The notes beneath the pieces are model-generated. The model made no database searches. It had not been told where the DNA came from and saw only the letters and a list, made by a program, of their open reading frames with translations. Positions 26,549-35,438 of a stretch of DNA of 64,000 bases are shown here, piece after piece; positions within the stretch are counted from its first letter, which is position 1, and the number at the start of each line of letters is the position of its first letter. Position numbers and translations under genes: made by a program. The stretch is from Rhodobacter flavimaris (GTDB lineage: Bacteria > Pseudomonadota > Alphaproteobacteria > Rhodobacterales > Rhodobacteraceae): contig NZ_JAJUOS010000001.1 in assembly GCF_021378075.1 (NCBI RefSeq), positions 62,001 to 126,000 of the forward strand, read 5' to 3'.

Positions 26549-28240
26549 ATGATTTCGCGGCGGGAGTTCATTCAGGCGAGCCTTGCGGCCTCGACCATCC
26601 TTGGCGCATCCGGCCTGAGCCGCTGGTCGCGCGTGATGGCGCAGCAGTCGCTGACCCAGGACCAGCTGCTGGAGTTCGACAGCTTCGGCAATGTGACGCT
26701 GATCCACATCACCGACATTCACGCGCAGGCCAAGCCGATCTACTTCCGCGAGCCCGAGATCAACCTCGGCGTGGGCGATGCCAAGGGCCGCCCGCCGCAT
26801 GTGGTGGGCAAGGACTTCCTGAGCATGTTCAAGCTTCAGCCGAACACGCCCGAGGCCTATGCGCTGACCTATGACAACTTCACCGATCTGGCGAAGTCCT
26901 ATGGCAAGATGGGCGGCATGGATCGCGTGGCGACCGTGGTCAAGGCGATCCGCGCCGACCGTCCCGAGGCGCTGCTGCTGGATGGCGGCGACACCTGGCA
27001 TGGCTCGATGACCTCGCTCAAGACCGCCGGGCAGGACATGGTCAACATCATGAACGCGCTTGGCACCGATGCGATGACTTCGCACTGGGAATGGACCTTC
27101 GGCCAGGACCGCGTGAAGGAAATCGTCGAGACCCTGCCGTTCCCCTTCCTTGGCGCCAACATTTTCGACGTCGAATGGGACGAGCCCGCCTTCGAGCCCT
27201 ACAAGATCTTCGAGCGCGGCGGCGTGCGCATCGCCGTCATCGGTCAGGCCTTCCCCTACATGCCGATCGCCAACCCCAAGTGGATGTTCCCCGACTACTC
27301 GTTCGGGATCCGTGAAGAGCGCATGCAGGAGGTCGTGGACGAGGTTCGCGCCGAGGGCGTCGATCTGGTCGTCTGCCTGTCGCACAACGGCTTTGACGTG
27401 GACTACAAGATGGCGAGCCGCGTGAAGGGCATCGACGTCATCCTGACCGGCCACACCCATGACGCAGTGCCCGAGCCGGTCCTGGTGGGCGAGACGATCC
27501 TGATCGCCTCTGGCTCGAACGGCAAATTCGTCAGCCGCGTCGATCTGGACGTGCGCGACGGCCGCATGATGGGTTTCCGCCACAAGCTGATCCCGATCTT
27601 CTCGGACGTGATCACCCCGGACGCGGACATGGCGGCCCTGATCGACAACGAGCGCGCGCCCTATAAGGCCGAGCTGGAAGAGGTCGTCGGCCAGACCGAG
27701 AGCCTGCTTTATCGCCGCGGCAACTTCAACGGCACCTGGGATGACCTGATCTGCGACGCGATCCTTTCGGAACGCGATGCCGAGATCGCCATGTCCCCCG
27801 GTGTGCGTTGGGGCACTACGCTGCTTCCGGGCGACAGCATCACCCGCGAGGATATCCACAACGCCACCTCGATGACCTATGGCGCCTGCTACCGCACCGA
27901 GATGACCGGCGAGACCATCAACACGATCCTCGAGGACGTGGCCGACAACATCTTCAACACCGACCCCTACTACCAGCAGGGCGGCGACATGGTGCGCATC
28001 GGCGGCATGGGCTACCACATCGACGTCTCCAAGCCGATCGGCGAGCGGGTGTCGAACATGACGCTGCTCAAGACCGGCGAGGCCATCGACCCGGCGCGCA
28101 GCTATGTGGTTGCCGGCTGGGCCTCGGTCAACGAGGGCACCGAGGGGCCGCAGATCTGGGATGTCATCGAAAGCCATATTCGCAAGATCGGCACCGTCCA
28201 GCTGGCTCCGAACGAGTCGGTCGTCGTGACGGGCGCCTGA
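26549..28240 (+). CDS. soxB: SoxB, thiosulfohydrolase
   Basis: The 563-residue dimanganese enzyme hydrolyses the SoxY-bound sulfonate to sulfate. It belongs to the 5'-nucleotidase family: metal-binding motifs HITDIHAQ (about residue 51), DGGDTWHGS and SHNGFDVD are visible, then a C-terminal substrate domain. A Tat signal SRREFIQASLAAS leads the protein. AGAAGGAGGC precedes the ATG. The 135-base gap to soxA holds a hairpin, a larger gap than elsewhere in the operon. Confidence 0.96.
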   Translation: MISRREFIQASLAASTILGASGLSRWSRVMAQQSLTQDQLLEFDSFGNVTLIHITDIHAQAKPIYFREPEINLGVGDAKGRPPHVVGKDFLSMFKLQPNTPEAYALTYDNFTDLAKSYGKMGGMDRVATVVKAIRADRPEALLLDGGDTWHGSMTSLKTAGQDMVNIMNALGTDAMTSHWEWTFGQDRVKEIVETLPFPFLGANIFDVEWDEPAFEPYKIFERGGVRIAVIGQAFPYMPIANPKWMFPDYSFGIREERMQEVVDEVRAEGVDLVVCLSHNGFDVDYKMASRVKGIDVILTGHTHDAVPEPVLVGETILIASGSNGKFVSRVDLDVRDGRMMGFRHKLIPIFSDVITPDADMAALIDNERAPYKAELEEVVGQTESLLYRRGNFNGTWDDLICDAILSERDAEIAMSPGVRWGTTLLPGDSITREDIHNATSMTYGACYRTEMTGETINTILEDVADNIFNTDPYYQQGGDMVRIGGMGYHIDVSKPIGERVSNMTLLKTGEAIDPARSYVVAGWASVNEGTEGPQIWDVIESHIRKIGTVQLAPNESVVVTGA

Positions 28241-28279
28241 GCAACGCGATCCAATAGATTGAACTTAAGGGAGAAGACG

Positions 28280-29560
28280 ATGGACGAGAAGGAACGCGAA
28301 AGCAGCGGTCTGGCCATGGGTCGCCGCGGTTTCCTGCGCGCCGGGGCGGCCGCAGGCGCACTGGTCACCGGGGCGGGTGCGGCGCGCGCCGAGGGGCCCG
28401 ATCCGCTGATCACCGAGGTGCAGCCCTGGGCGACCGGCTTCGGCGATGGTGTGGATGCAACGCCCTATGGCTTGCCGATCAAGTATGAAGCCGACGTGGT
28501 GCGTCGCAACGTGGGCTGGCTGACGGCGGATGTGATCTCGTCGATCAACTTCACCCCGATCCATGCGCTGGAAGGCACGATCACCCCGCAGGGCTGCGCG
28601 TTCGAGCGTCACCACTCGGGCGCGATCGAGATGCGCAAGGAAGACTACCGCCTGATGATCCACGGCCTCGTGGACCGTCCGCTGGTCTTCACCTACGAGG
28701 ATCTGGAGCGTTTCCCGCGTGTCAACCAGACCTATTTCCTCGAATGCGCCGCGAACTCGGGCATGGAATGGGCGGGCGCGCAGCTTAACGGCGTGCAGTT
28801 CACCCAGGGCATGATCCACAACATGGAATACACCGGCGTCACGCTGCGCACCCTGCTGGAAGAGGCGGGCGTGCAGACGGCGGGCAAGTGGGTCTATGTT
28901 GAGGGTGCCGATGCCAGCTCGAACGGCCGCTCGATCCCGATCGAGAAGGCACTCGATGACTGCCTCATCGCCTTCAAGGCCAATGGTGAGGCCCTGCGCA
29001 AGGAGCATGGCTACCCGGTGCGCCTGTGCGTTCCCGGTTGGGAAGGCAACATGTGGGTAAAGTGGCTGCGCCGCATCGAGGTCATGGAAGGCCCGGTCGA
29101 GAGCCGCGAGGAGACCTCGAAATACACCGACACGCTGGAAGACGGCACCTCGCGCAAGTGGACCTGGGTGATGGATGCCAAGTCGGTCATCACCTCGCCC
29201 TCGCCGCAGATGCCGATCAAGCATGGCAACGGGCCGCTGGTGATCACGGGGCTCGCATGGTCGGGCCGCGGCGCGATCACCAAGGTCGATGTTTCGCTCG
29301 ACGGTGGCAAGAACTGGAAAGAGGCGCGTCTGGCCAACCCCGGCCAGCCGATGGCGCTGACCCGCTTCTACCTCGACATCAACTGGCAGGGCGAAGAGAT
29401 GCTGCTTCAGGCCCGCGCGACCGATGACACGGGCTATGTCCAGCCGACCAAGGACCAGCTGCGCGCCATTCGCGGCGAGAACTCGGTCTATCACAACAAC
29501 GCTATCCAGACCTGGTGGGTCAAATCGAACGGGGAGGCCGAGAATGTCGAAGTTTCGTAA
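28280..29560 (+). CDS. soxC: SoxC, molybdenum sulfane dehydrogenase subunit
   Basis: The 426-residue molybdopterin protein of the sulfite-oxidase family oxidises the SoxY-bound sulfane sulfur together with SoxD. The N-terminus has a Tat signal (GRRGFLRAGAAAG). The molybdenum-ligating cysteine is Cys156 in TYFLECAANSG. A dimerisation domain of Mo-co type fills the C-terminal third. AAGGGAG stands before ATG 28280; an in-frame ATG at 28259 lacks a site. The 3' end overlaps soxD by 17 bases. Confidence 0.95.
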   Translation: MDEKERESSGLAMGRRGFLRAGAAAGALVTGAGAARAEGPDPLITEVQPWATGFGDGVDATPYGLPIKYEADVVRRNVGWLTADVISSINFTPIHALEGTITPQGCAFERHHSGAIEMRKEDYRLMIHGLVDRPLVFTYEDLERFPRVNQTYFLECAANSGMEWAGAQLNGVQFTQGMIHNMEYTGVTLRTLLEEAGVQTAGKWVYVEGADASSNGRSIPIEKALDDCLIAFKANGEALRKEHGYPVRLCVPGWEGNMWVKWLRRIEVMEGPVESREETSKYTDTLEDGTSRKWTWVMDAKSVITSPSPQMPIKHGNGPLVITGLAWSGRGAITKVDVSLDGGKNWKEARLANPGQPMALTRFYLDINWQGEEMLLQARATDDTGYVQPTKDQLRAIRGENSVYHNNAIQTWWVKSNGEAENVEVS

Positions 29561-30614
29561 TCTGGTGATTGCCACTGCGCTGACGGCGCCGCTGGCGGTT
29601 CCGGCCTTCGCGGAACCCTTCGGCCTTGGGCGCGCGGCGCTGCCCGAAGAGATCGCGGCCTGGAACCTTGATGTCAGCCCCGATGGCACCGGTCTTCCGC
29701 CGGGCTCGGGCTCGGTCGCGGATGGCGAGGAGCTGTTCTCGGATCGCTGCGCGGTTTGCCACGGCGAATTCGCCGAGGGCGTGGACAACTGGCCGAAGCT
29801 GGCGGGCGGCATGGATACGCTCAACCGCAAGGACCCGCTGAAGACGGTCGGCTCCTACTGGCCCTACCTCTCGACGGTCTGGGACTATGCGCACCGCTCG
29901 ATGCCCTTCGGCAATGCGCAGACGCTGAGCGCGGACGAGACCTACGCGATCGTCGCCTACATCATCTACTCGAACGACCTGGTTGATGATGATTTCGTGC
30001 TCTCGAACGAGAACTTCCTGGAAGTCGAGATGCCGAACGCGGATGGCTTCATCGTCGATGACCGCGAGACCGTGGAATACCCCGAGTTCTCGAAGCCCGC
30101 CTGCATGGAAAACTGCAAGGAAAGCGTCGAGATCACGGCCCATGCGACCGTTTTGGACGTGACGCCGAACGATCCGAACGACGATGCGCCCGCGGCCGAG
30201 GCTCCGGCGACTGACGCCCCCGCCGAGGAAGCTGCCGCGCCGGCCGCTGAGGCGGCGACCGAGGTTGCCGCTGCCGCGCCGGCAGAGGTCGATCCGGCGC
30301 TGGTCGCGGCGGGTGAGACCGTCTTCAAGAAGTGCAAGGCCTGCCACAAGATCGGCGAGGGTGCGAAGCACGCCACCGGCCCGAGCCTGAATGGCGTGGT
30401 CGGCCGCAAGGCTGGCGGTGCCGATGGCTTCAAATACTCGCCCGCGATGATCGCTGCTGGTGAGGGCGGCATGGTCTGGGATCACGAGACGATCGGCGCC
30501 TATCTGAAAGACCCCAAGGGCTTTGTTCCGAAGAACAAGATGTCCTTCGCCGGTCTGAAGAAGGACGACGATGTCGCGGCCGTCCTGGCATATATCGAAG
30601 CAACCGGCCAGTAA
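29544..30614 (+). CDS. soxD: SoxD, dihaem cytochrome c of sulfane dehydrogenase
   Basis: The 356-residue SoxD takes electrons from SoxC. Signal peptide residues 1-21 (..VPAFA). Two haem motifs, CAVCH (69-73) and CKACH (264-268), lie in an N-terminal domain and a C-terminal cytochrome c2-like domain, joined by an Ala/Pro/Glu-rich linker (about 215-250). GGGGAGG stands before the ATG, inside the end of soxC. It is the last sox gene here: a terminator follows and no soxE, F, G or H. Confidence 0.95.
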   Translation: MSKFRNLVIATALTAPLAVPAFAEPFGLGRAALPEEIAAWNLDVSPDGTGLPPGSGSVADGEELFSDRCAVCHGEFAEGVDNWPKLAGGMDTLNRKDPLKTVGSYWPYLSTVWDYAHRSMPFGNAQTLSADETYAIVAYIIYSNDLVDDDFVLSNENFLEVEMPNADGFIVDDRETVEYPEFSKPACMENCKESVEITAHATVLDVTPNDPNDDAPAAEAPATDAPAEEAAAPAAEAATEVAAAAPAEVDPALVAAGETVFKKCKACHKIGEGAKHATGPSLNGVVGRKAGGADGFKYSPAMIAAGEGGMVWDHETIGAYLKDPKGFVPKNKMSFAGLKKDDDVAAVLAYIEATGQ

Positions 30615-30635
30615 GGTCGCTATCCGGAAAACATG

Positions 30636-30665
30636 GCGCGCCCGTCCTGCGACGGGCGCGCTTTT
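30636..30665 (+). terminator. Terminator of the sox operon
   Basis: A perfect 11-bp stem GCGCGCCCGTC / GACGGGCGCGC with a CTGC loop is followed by TTTTC, 21 bases after the soxD stop. Confidence 0.88.
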
Positions 30666-30693
30666 CATTTGGGCCGCGTGGAAAAAATGAAAC

Positions 30694-30718
30694 GCGCCCC
30701 GAGTTTGGCTCGGGGCGC
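30694..30718 (-). terminator. Terminator of the small leftward gene
   Basis: The stem GCGCCCCGAG / CTCGGGGCGC (TTTGG loop on the plus strand) is followed on the minus strand by GTTTCATTTTTTCC, a good rho-independent signal about 45 bases after the stop of the 38-codon ORF. Confidence 0.8.
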
Positions 30719-30761
30719 TGCTGTCTGTCCGGTGGTGGGGGATCCGGGAGATGTCTGATGA

Positions 30762-30878
30762 TTACGGAGCGGAGGGGGTTCTACGCTTCAGAATCCGCAG
30801 CTGAAGTTCGCGCAACAGACCGACGACGATGGCGGCGACGGCGATGTTGTCGAAACTGAGCAGGCTGAGGATATCCAT
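30762..30878 (-). CDS. Small single-span membrane protein (38 aa)
   Basis: I do not recognise a family. The 38-residue product has a short N-terminus, one hydrophobic stretch (about residues 4-21, LSLLSFDNIAVAAIVVGLL) and a basic tail (RELQLRILKRR). An ideal ribosome-binding site, AGGAGGG, is five bases before the ATG, and a strong terminator follows on the same strand. These signals support a real, separately transcribed small gene. The longer frame reaching 31040 has no such start. It could be a regulatory small membrane protein or a type I toxin-like peptide. Confidence 0.65.
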   Translation of the reverse strand: MDILSLLSFDNIAVAAIVVGLLRELQLRILKRRTPSAP

Positions 30879-31038
30879 CTGTCCCTCCTGTATTTCTAGG
30901 CTCAACCTGCGCGGCGATTGCGGCGTAACGATGGCGGGACCTAGGCAATTTCCTTCTCGCCACGGCATCGCGCGGGCATTTGGCTTGACCCGGACGCGCA
31001 AGCGGCTACCGATGGGATGACACCTTTGGGGCGACGCC

Positions 31039-32013
31039 ATGCTTTACGCTTTCATCCCCGGCCCACGCGGGCTTTTGCGCCTTGAGCAAGAGACCTCGAT
31101 TTCGCCCGGCGCGGACCTTGCCGAGGCGCTCTGGGTCGACCTGTATCGCCCGCTCGACAGCCAAATCGCAGCGGTGACGGCCCTCGGGATCGAGGTGCCG
31201 TCGCTGGCGGACATGGAAGAGATCGAGATCTCGAACCGGCTCTATCGCGAAGAGGGTGCGGATATCATGACCGTGGTGCTGCCCGGGATCACGCCCGACG
31301 GGGTGCAGATCGCGGGGCCGGTCAGCTTCATCCTGACCGAGCAGCGGCTTGTCACCGTGCGCCACCACGCGCCGCGCAGCTTCGAGACCTTCCCCGAACG
31401 CGCCGACCGGTCTGCGGCAGGCTGCAAGTCCGCGGAGCGGATTTTTCTTGGTCTGCTTGAGGAGATCATCGCCCGGCAGGCCGACCTGCTGGAGGGGGCG
31501 GGCAGGGCGCTCGACAAGGTCTCGGCGCGGGTGCTGTCAGGCAAGGGGTTGGATTCGCACCAGCTCCAGCAGGCGCTGGAAGAGGTCGGGCGGCAGGGTG
31601 AACTGGTGGGGCGGGTAAAGCTTGCGCTGCTGACGCTGGAGCGCGCGCTGTCTTTCTTTGACCAGACGCTGGCCGCCAGCGCGCAGGGTAAGGAACTCAA
31701 GCCAATCGCCAAGAGCCAGATGCGCGATATCGGCTCGCTCGCAGTGCATGGAGATTTCCTGTCGAACCGGGTGCAACTGTCGGTCGATGCGACGCTTGGT
31801 ATGATTAACCTTGCGCAGAACGCGACGGTGCGGATCGTTTCAGTCGTGGCGGCGCTGTTCATGCCGCCCACGATGATCGCCTCGGTCTACGGGATGAACT
31901 TTCACTTCCTGCCCGAGCTGGATTGGCCCTGGGGATACCCGATGGCGCTAGGGCTGATGGCGGCCTCGGCTTTTGGAACCTGGGCCGTGTTCAAGTGGAA
32001 GAACTGGCTCTAA
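31039..32013 (+). CDS. CorA-family divalent metal transporter
   Basis: The 324-residue protein is a CorA/ZntB-type channel. A long cytoplasmic N-terminal domain with helical regions (about 1-260) precedes two C-terminal transmembrane helices; the pore signature YGMNF (GMN near residue 285) lies between them. Mg2+ or Co2+ is the usual cargo, but zinc efflux by ZntB relatives cannot be ruled out. The gene converges on the aspartic protease gene with a 4-base overlap of 3' ends. Confidence 0.9.
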   Translation: MLYAFIPGPRGLLRLEQETSISPGADLAEALWVDLYRPLDSQIAAVTALGIEVPSLADMEEIEISNRLYREEGADIMTVVLPGITPDGVQIAGPVSFILTEQRLVTVRHHAPRSFETFPERADRSAAGCKSAERIFLGLLEEIIARQADLLEGAGRALDKVSARVLSGKGLDSHQLQQALEEVGRQGELVGRVKLALLTLERALSFFDQTLAASAQGKELKPIAKSQMRDIGSLAVHGDFLSNRVQLSVDATLGMINLAQNATVRIVSVVAALFMPPTMIASVYGMNFHFLPELDWPWGYPMALGLMAASAFGTWAVFKWKNWL

Positions 32014-32588
32014 CGCTCCAGCACAAGGCGGTCGCGGGTAAGTTCTACCCGGGCAAAGCGGGTCAGGTAGGTCATCCCCATCAGCGAGGTGTCCATCTCG
32101 CTGTCATTCACCACCGCGCGGACATTGCTGTCATGGATCGGGCCTAGCTCCATTGATTTCAGCCGGACCGGCGCGGTGCGCACGATGCCATTGGCCGTGC
32201 GTGCCTGTCCGATATAGGCAAGACCGGCCACGTCGATCCCGATGCGCGCCGCGTCGCGTTGGGTCAGCACGATGTCGGTGGCGCCGGTGTCCACCACGAA
32301 GCGCACCGGCACGCCGTTCACCTCGGCGGTAAGGTAGTAATGCCCGTCAGGGGCCAAGGGTGCCTCGATCCGCCCATCGGACAGAACGGTCTGCGAGGGC
32401 ATCACCGTGCTGCGGATATCCGTCCACAGCCCCACGGCCGCCAGCGCGCCCAGAAAGATCAGCCCCCAAAGCATCGCCTGCTGGATGGTGCGTTGCGGGC
32501 GGCGGCGGAACTCGATCAGGAAGTACCCACCCACTGCGACAAGCAGTAGGCCAAGGTAAACCAGTCGGGCGAAGTTTTCGGTGTCCAT
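32010..32588 (-). CDS. Retropepsin-like aspartic protease (TIGR02281 family)
   Basis: The 192-residue protein has two N-terminal transmembrane helices (about 9-27 and 38-56) and then a periplasmic clan AA domain with the catalytic motif VDTGATDIVL. This matches the bacterial membrane-anchored retropepsin-like group, close to a Rickettsia protease studied in vitro. Natural substrates are unknown. It follows marC on the same strand after 48 bases. Confidence 0.86.
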   Translation of the reverse strand: MDTENFARLVYLGLLLVAVGGYFLIEFRRRPQRTIQQAMLWGLIFLGALAAVGLWTDIRSTVMPSQTVLSDGRIEAPLAPDGHYYLTAEVNGVPVRFVVDTGATDIVLTQRDAARIGIDVAGLAYIGQARTANGIVRTAPVRLKSMELGPIHDSNVRAVVNDSEMDTSLMGMTYLTRFARVELTRDRLVLER

Positions 32589-32636
32589 TCCGTCGATGTA
32601 AGGTGTCGCGCGGAAAATGCGAGAGGGCGGATCGCC

Positions 32637-33254
32637 TCAGCCCATCACGCCCGCGCCTTTCAGCCCGTCAAGGATGAACTGAATCGCCAGCGCGGCCAGC
32701 AGCATCCCTAGAAGCCGCGTCACAACCATCGTCCCGGTGCGCCCCAGAAGGCGCTCCAGCGGCGAGGCAAGCACGAACAGCGCGAAGGTGCAGCACAGCA
32801 CGGCTAGCATCACCAGATGCACCAGCACGATATGCGTCGTATCGGCGCCCGGCGCACCCGCGAGCAGAATCATCGTGGCCATCGCGCCGGGGCCCGCGAT
32901 CAGCGGCGTGGCCAGCGGGAAGACCGAGGGGTCATGCTCGGGCTCAGCCTGATGGCCCTCGCGGCGTTGGGTGCGGCGCTCGAATAGCATGTCGAGCGCG
33001 GTCAGGAACAGCAGGACGCCCCCAGCGATGCGGAAGGCGGGCATCGAGATGCCGATGCCAACAAGGATCTTGTCGCCGAAAAGGCCGAACAACGTCAGCA
33101 GGATCGCCGCGATGGTGACGGCACGCAGGCCAACCTGAAAGCGTGCGCGCGCGGACATGCCCTGCGTCAGCGCAATGAACAGCGGCGCCAGACCGATCGG
33201 GTCCATGACGACGAAGAGGGTTACAAAAGCTGTGATGTATTCGGCGCTCGGCAT
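32637..33254 (-). CDS. MarC-family integral membrane protein
   Basis: The 205-residue protein has six hydrophobic helices and the MarC/UPF0056 markers FVVMDPIGLAPLFIALT near the N-terminus and a central PLATPLIAGPGAMATMI (in parts: FPLATPLIAGPGAM). The family was once linked to multiple antibiotic resistance, but that role was not confirmed and function is unknown. It starts nine bases after the HTH regulator, so the two are probably co-transcribed. Confidence 0.9.
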   Translation of the reverse strand: MPSAEYITAFVTLFVVMDPIGLAPLFIALTQGMSARARFQVGLRAVTIAAILLTLFGLFGDKILVGIGISMPAFRIAGGVLLFLTALDMLFERRTQRREGHQAEPEHDPSVFPLATPLIAGPGAMATMILLAGAPGADTTHIVLVHLVMLAVLCCTFALFVLASPLERLLGRTGTMVVTRLLGMLLAALAIQFILDGLKGAGVMG

Positions 33255-33263
33255 CCGCGGACT

Positions 33264-33656
33264 CTAGCTGAGGCGCTGATCCTCCGCCAGTCCCGGTGCC
33301 GTGCCGTCATCGGTCTCGGCGGGGGCGGGCAGGGCGGCGCGGATCTTGGCAGCAAGGCTGGCCGCGCCCGCGCCAATCCGCGTGTCGTGATGCGCGCCGG
33401 CCAGAACCAGCAGATGCTCAAGCGCGGCAAGCTCCTCGGCGTTCAGCACAAGGGGCGGCAAGGCCATTGCGCGACGCAGCATATACCCCACGCCGCGCTC
33501 GCCCTCGACCGGCAGGCCGTAATTGGCAAGCTCGGCCATGTCGCGCCAGATCGTGCGGTCTGAAACCCCCAGACGCGCCGCAAGATCGCGTGCGCGGTGC
33601 ATTCGCCCGTCGCGCAGGATCGCGATAATCTGTTGCAGCCGCTCGGTCCGGTTCAT
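33264..33656 (-). CDS. Short DeoR/YafY-type HTH regulator lacking the WYL domain
   Basis: The 130-residue protein opens with a winged HTH (RLQQIIAILRDGRMHRARDL and VSDRTIWRDMAEL) as in YafY-type regulators. It continues through the linker GVGYMLRR..PPLVLNAEELAAL, but stops near a KIRAALP segment, before the WYL ligand domain that full members (about 230 residues) carry. The tail is polar and low in conservation. GGAGG stands before the ATG. A perfect inverted repeat 41 bases upstream is a candidate autoregulatory operator. It may be a natural short form or a truncation. Confidence 0.8.
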   Translation of the reverse strand: MNRTERLQQIIAILRDGRMHRARDLAARLGVSDRTIWRDMAELANYGLPVEGERGVGYMLRRAMALPPLVLNAEELAALEHLLVLAGAHHDTRIGAGAASLAAKIRAALPAPAETDDGTAPGLAEDQRLS

Positions 33657-33697
33657 TGTGGCCTCCGTTTCGGGCAGCATAACGCGGCAGGGGGGCA

Positions 33698-33717
33698 ACT
33701 GACAATGAACTGTCAGT
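33698..33717. promoter_or_regulatory. Perfect inverted repeat, candidate operator of the HTH regulator
   Basis: ACTGACA and TGTCAGT are separated by six bases in the 183-bp gap between the HTH gene and tatA. The symmetry and position suggest the binding site of the adjacent regulator. Confidence 0.6.
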
Positions 33718-33839
33718 AATCTGAGCGCCGAGGCCGGTGCAGGGCCAGAATCGGGCTTTGATCGCGCTGCCAAGGGGCCTAGATGTTGAATAGCTGAATA
33801 ACTGGCATCGGGTTCGGCCCATGTCATGAGGAGAAGACA

Positions 33840-34055
33840 ATGCTCAACAATATCGGCCTTCCCGGCCTTCTTCTGATCGCGGTTGTGGTGCTGGTGCTTT
33901 TCGGGCGCGGCAAGATTTCCTCGCTGATGGGTGAGGTTGGCAAGGGCATCACCGCCTTCAAGAAGGGCGTTTCCGATGGCTCCAAGGAAATCGAGGACGC
34001 CACGGCAGACAGCGCGCGCGACGTGACGCCGCAAAACGACAAAGACAAGGCCTGA
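33840..34055 (+). CDS. tatA: Twin-arginine translocase subunit TatA
   Basis: The 71-residue TatA forms the translocation pore of the Tat system. It has a short N-terminal membrane helix (about 6-21, [15 protein letters not shown]), the FGRGKI hinge, an amphipathic helix with KGITAFKKG, and a charged tail. GAGGAGAAGACA precedes the ATG. tatB and tatC follow, giving the tatABC operon that would export Tat substrates such as SoxY, SoxB and SoxC in this window. Confidence 0.93.
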   Translation: MLNNIGLPGLLLIAVVVLVLFGRGKISSLMGEVGKGITAFKKGVSDGSKEIEDATADSARDVTPQNDKDKA

Positions 34056-34101
34056 GGCCCCACCCGTCAGGGTGTCGGGCAGGCCGGAGGCCTGACGTTT
34101 C

Positions 34102-34614
34102 ATGTTCGATATCGGTTGGAGCGAGCTTCTGCTGATCGGCGTCGTGGCGCTGATCGTCGTGGGGCCCAAGGACTTGCCCAGCATGTTTCACTCGCTGGGG
34201 CGGATGACGTCCAAGGCGCGCTCCATGGCGCGCGAGTTTTCGCGGGCGATGGAGGATGCGGCGCGCGAAAGCGGGCTTGATCAGGCCGCGAGCGGTTTGA
34301 AAGACATCAAGAACGTTGCCTCGAAGAAATCTCTGGGCATCGACGCGCTGGAGCGCGCGACCGAGAAATTCGAGAAGTGGGAGCCGAAGCTGCCGGGCAC
34401 GATCAAGACGCCCGAGCCGCCGAGATTTCCCACCGATCCCGAAGATCTCATGGCGCCGACCCCCGAGGAGATGGAGCCCGAACCGGCCCCGGCCAAGCCC
34501 AAGCGCGCGGCCAAGCCCAAGGTCACAAAGACCGCCGAGGCGAGTGCCGAAGCCAAGCCCAAGGCTGCAAAGCCCAAAGCCAAGAAGACCCCCGCCAAGA
34601 AGGGTGACGCATGA
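34102..34614 (+). CDS. tatB: Sec-independent translocase subunit TatB
   Basis: The 170-residue TatB works with TatC in the Tat receptor complex. It starts [26 protein letters not shown] (in parts: [23 protein letters not shown]), the diagnostic membrane helix plus hinge, then an amphipathic helix. The tail is rich in Lys, Pro and Ala. Its stop overlaps tatC in an ATGA. Confidence 0.94.
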   Translation: MFDIGWSELLLIGVVALIVVGPKDLPSMFHSLGRMTSKARSMAREFSRAMEDAARESGLDQAASGLKDIKNVASKKSLGIDALERATEKFEKWEPKLPGTIKTPEPPRFPTDPEDLMAPTPEEMEPEPAPAKPKRAAKPKVTKTAEASAEAKPKAAKPKAKKTPAKKGDA

Positions 34615-35438
34615 GCGCCGAGGACCAAATCGAGGACACCGCCGCCCCGCTGATCGAGCATCTGGCCGAACTGCGCACGCGCGTCCTGTATGCGCTTGGC
34701 GCTTTCGTCGTGGCGATGGTGATCTGCTATTCGGTCTGGAACCCGATCTTCAACTTCCTGACCCAGCCGATCTGCCATGCGTTGGCCGAGCGCGGCCAGC
34801 AATGCGGGCTCTACCTGATCAAGCTTCAGGAAGGCTTCTTCGTCGCGATCAACATCTCTTTCGTGGGCGGTTTCGCGCTAAGCTTCCCGGTCATCGGCTA
34901 CCAGCTGTGGCGCTTCGTGGCGCCGGGGCTTTACCGCTCGGAAAAGCAGGCGTTTCTGCCCTTCATGCTGGCCTCGCCCGCGATGTTCTTCGCCGGTGCG
35001 GCGTTCGCCTATTACATCATCCTGCCGATGGCCTTCACCTTCTTCCTCGGCTTCCAGCAGGGCGGCCTTGGAGATGGCGCGACGAATGAGCTGGCCTCGA
35101 TCGGCTTTCAGGGCTCGGTGCAGGAATACCTTGGCCTGACGATCAAGTTCATCCTGGCCTTCGGGATCTGCTTCCAGCTGCCGGTTCTGCTGACGCTTAT
35201 GGGCAAGGCGGGGCTTGTCTCGTCGAAGGGCCTTGGCAGCGTGCGCAAATATGCCGTGGTGGTGATCCTGATCGTGGCCGCCGTCGCGACGCCGCCCGAT
35301 GTCATCAGCCAGGTGACGCTGTTCACGGTTGTATATGGTCTCTACGAGATCGCCATCCAGCTTGTCGCCCGGATCGAGCGTGTGCGCGAGGCGAAGATGC
35401 GCGCCGAGGGCACCTGGGTCGATGAGGAAGACGAATGA
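34611..35438 (+). CDS. tatC: Sec-independent translocase subunit TatC
   Basis: The 275-residue TatC is the six-helix receptor that recognises twin-arginine signals. Family markers are [12 protein letters not shown] at the N-terminus, [18 protein letters not shown], and a central [11 protein letters not shown]. The C-terminus carries an extra charged cytoplasmic tail. Its last four bases overlap the DUF815 ATPase start. Confidence 0.95.
   Translation: MSAEDQIEDTAAPLIEHLAELRTRVLYALGAFVVAMVICYSVWNPIFNFLTQPICHALAERGQQCGLYLIKLQEGFFVAINISFVGGFALSFPVIGYQLWRFVAPGLYRSEKQAFLPFMLASPAMFFAGAAFAYYIILPMAFTFFLGFQQGGLGDGATNELASIGFQGSVQEYLGLTIKFILAFGICFQLPVLLTLMGKAGLVSSKGLGSVRKYAVVVILIVAAVATPPDVISQVTLFTVVYGLYEIAIQLVARIERVREAKMRAEGTWVDEEDE

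Noticed and set aside
26483-28177. Minus-strand open frame of 564 codons opposite soxB
   Set aside because: Covers a clearly coding SoxB sequence and shows no recognisable domain.
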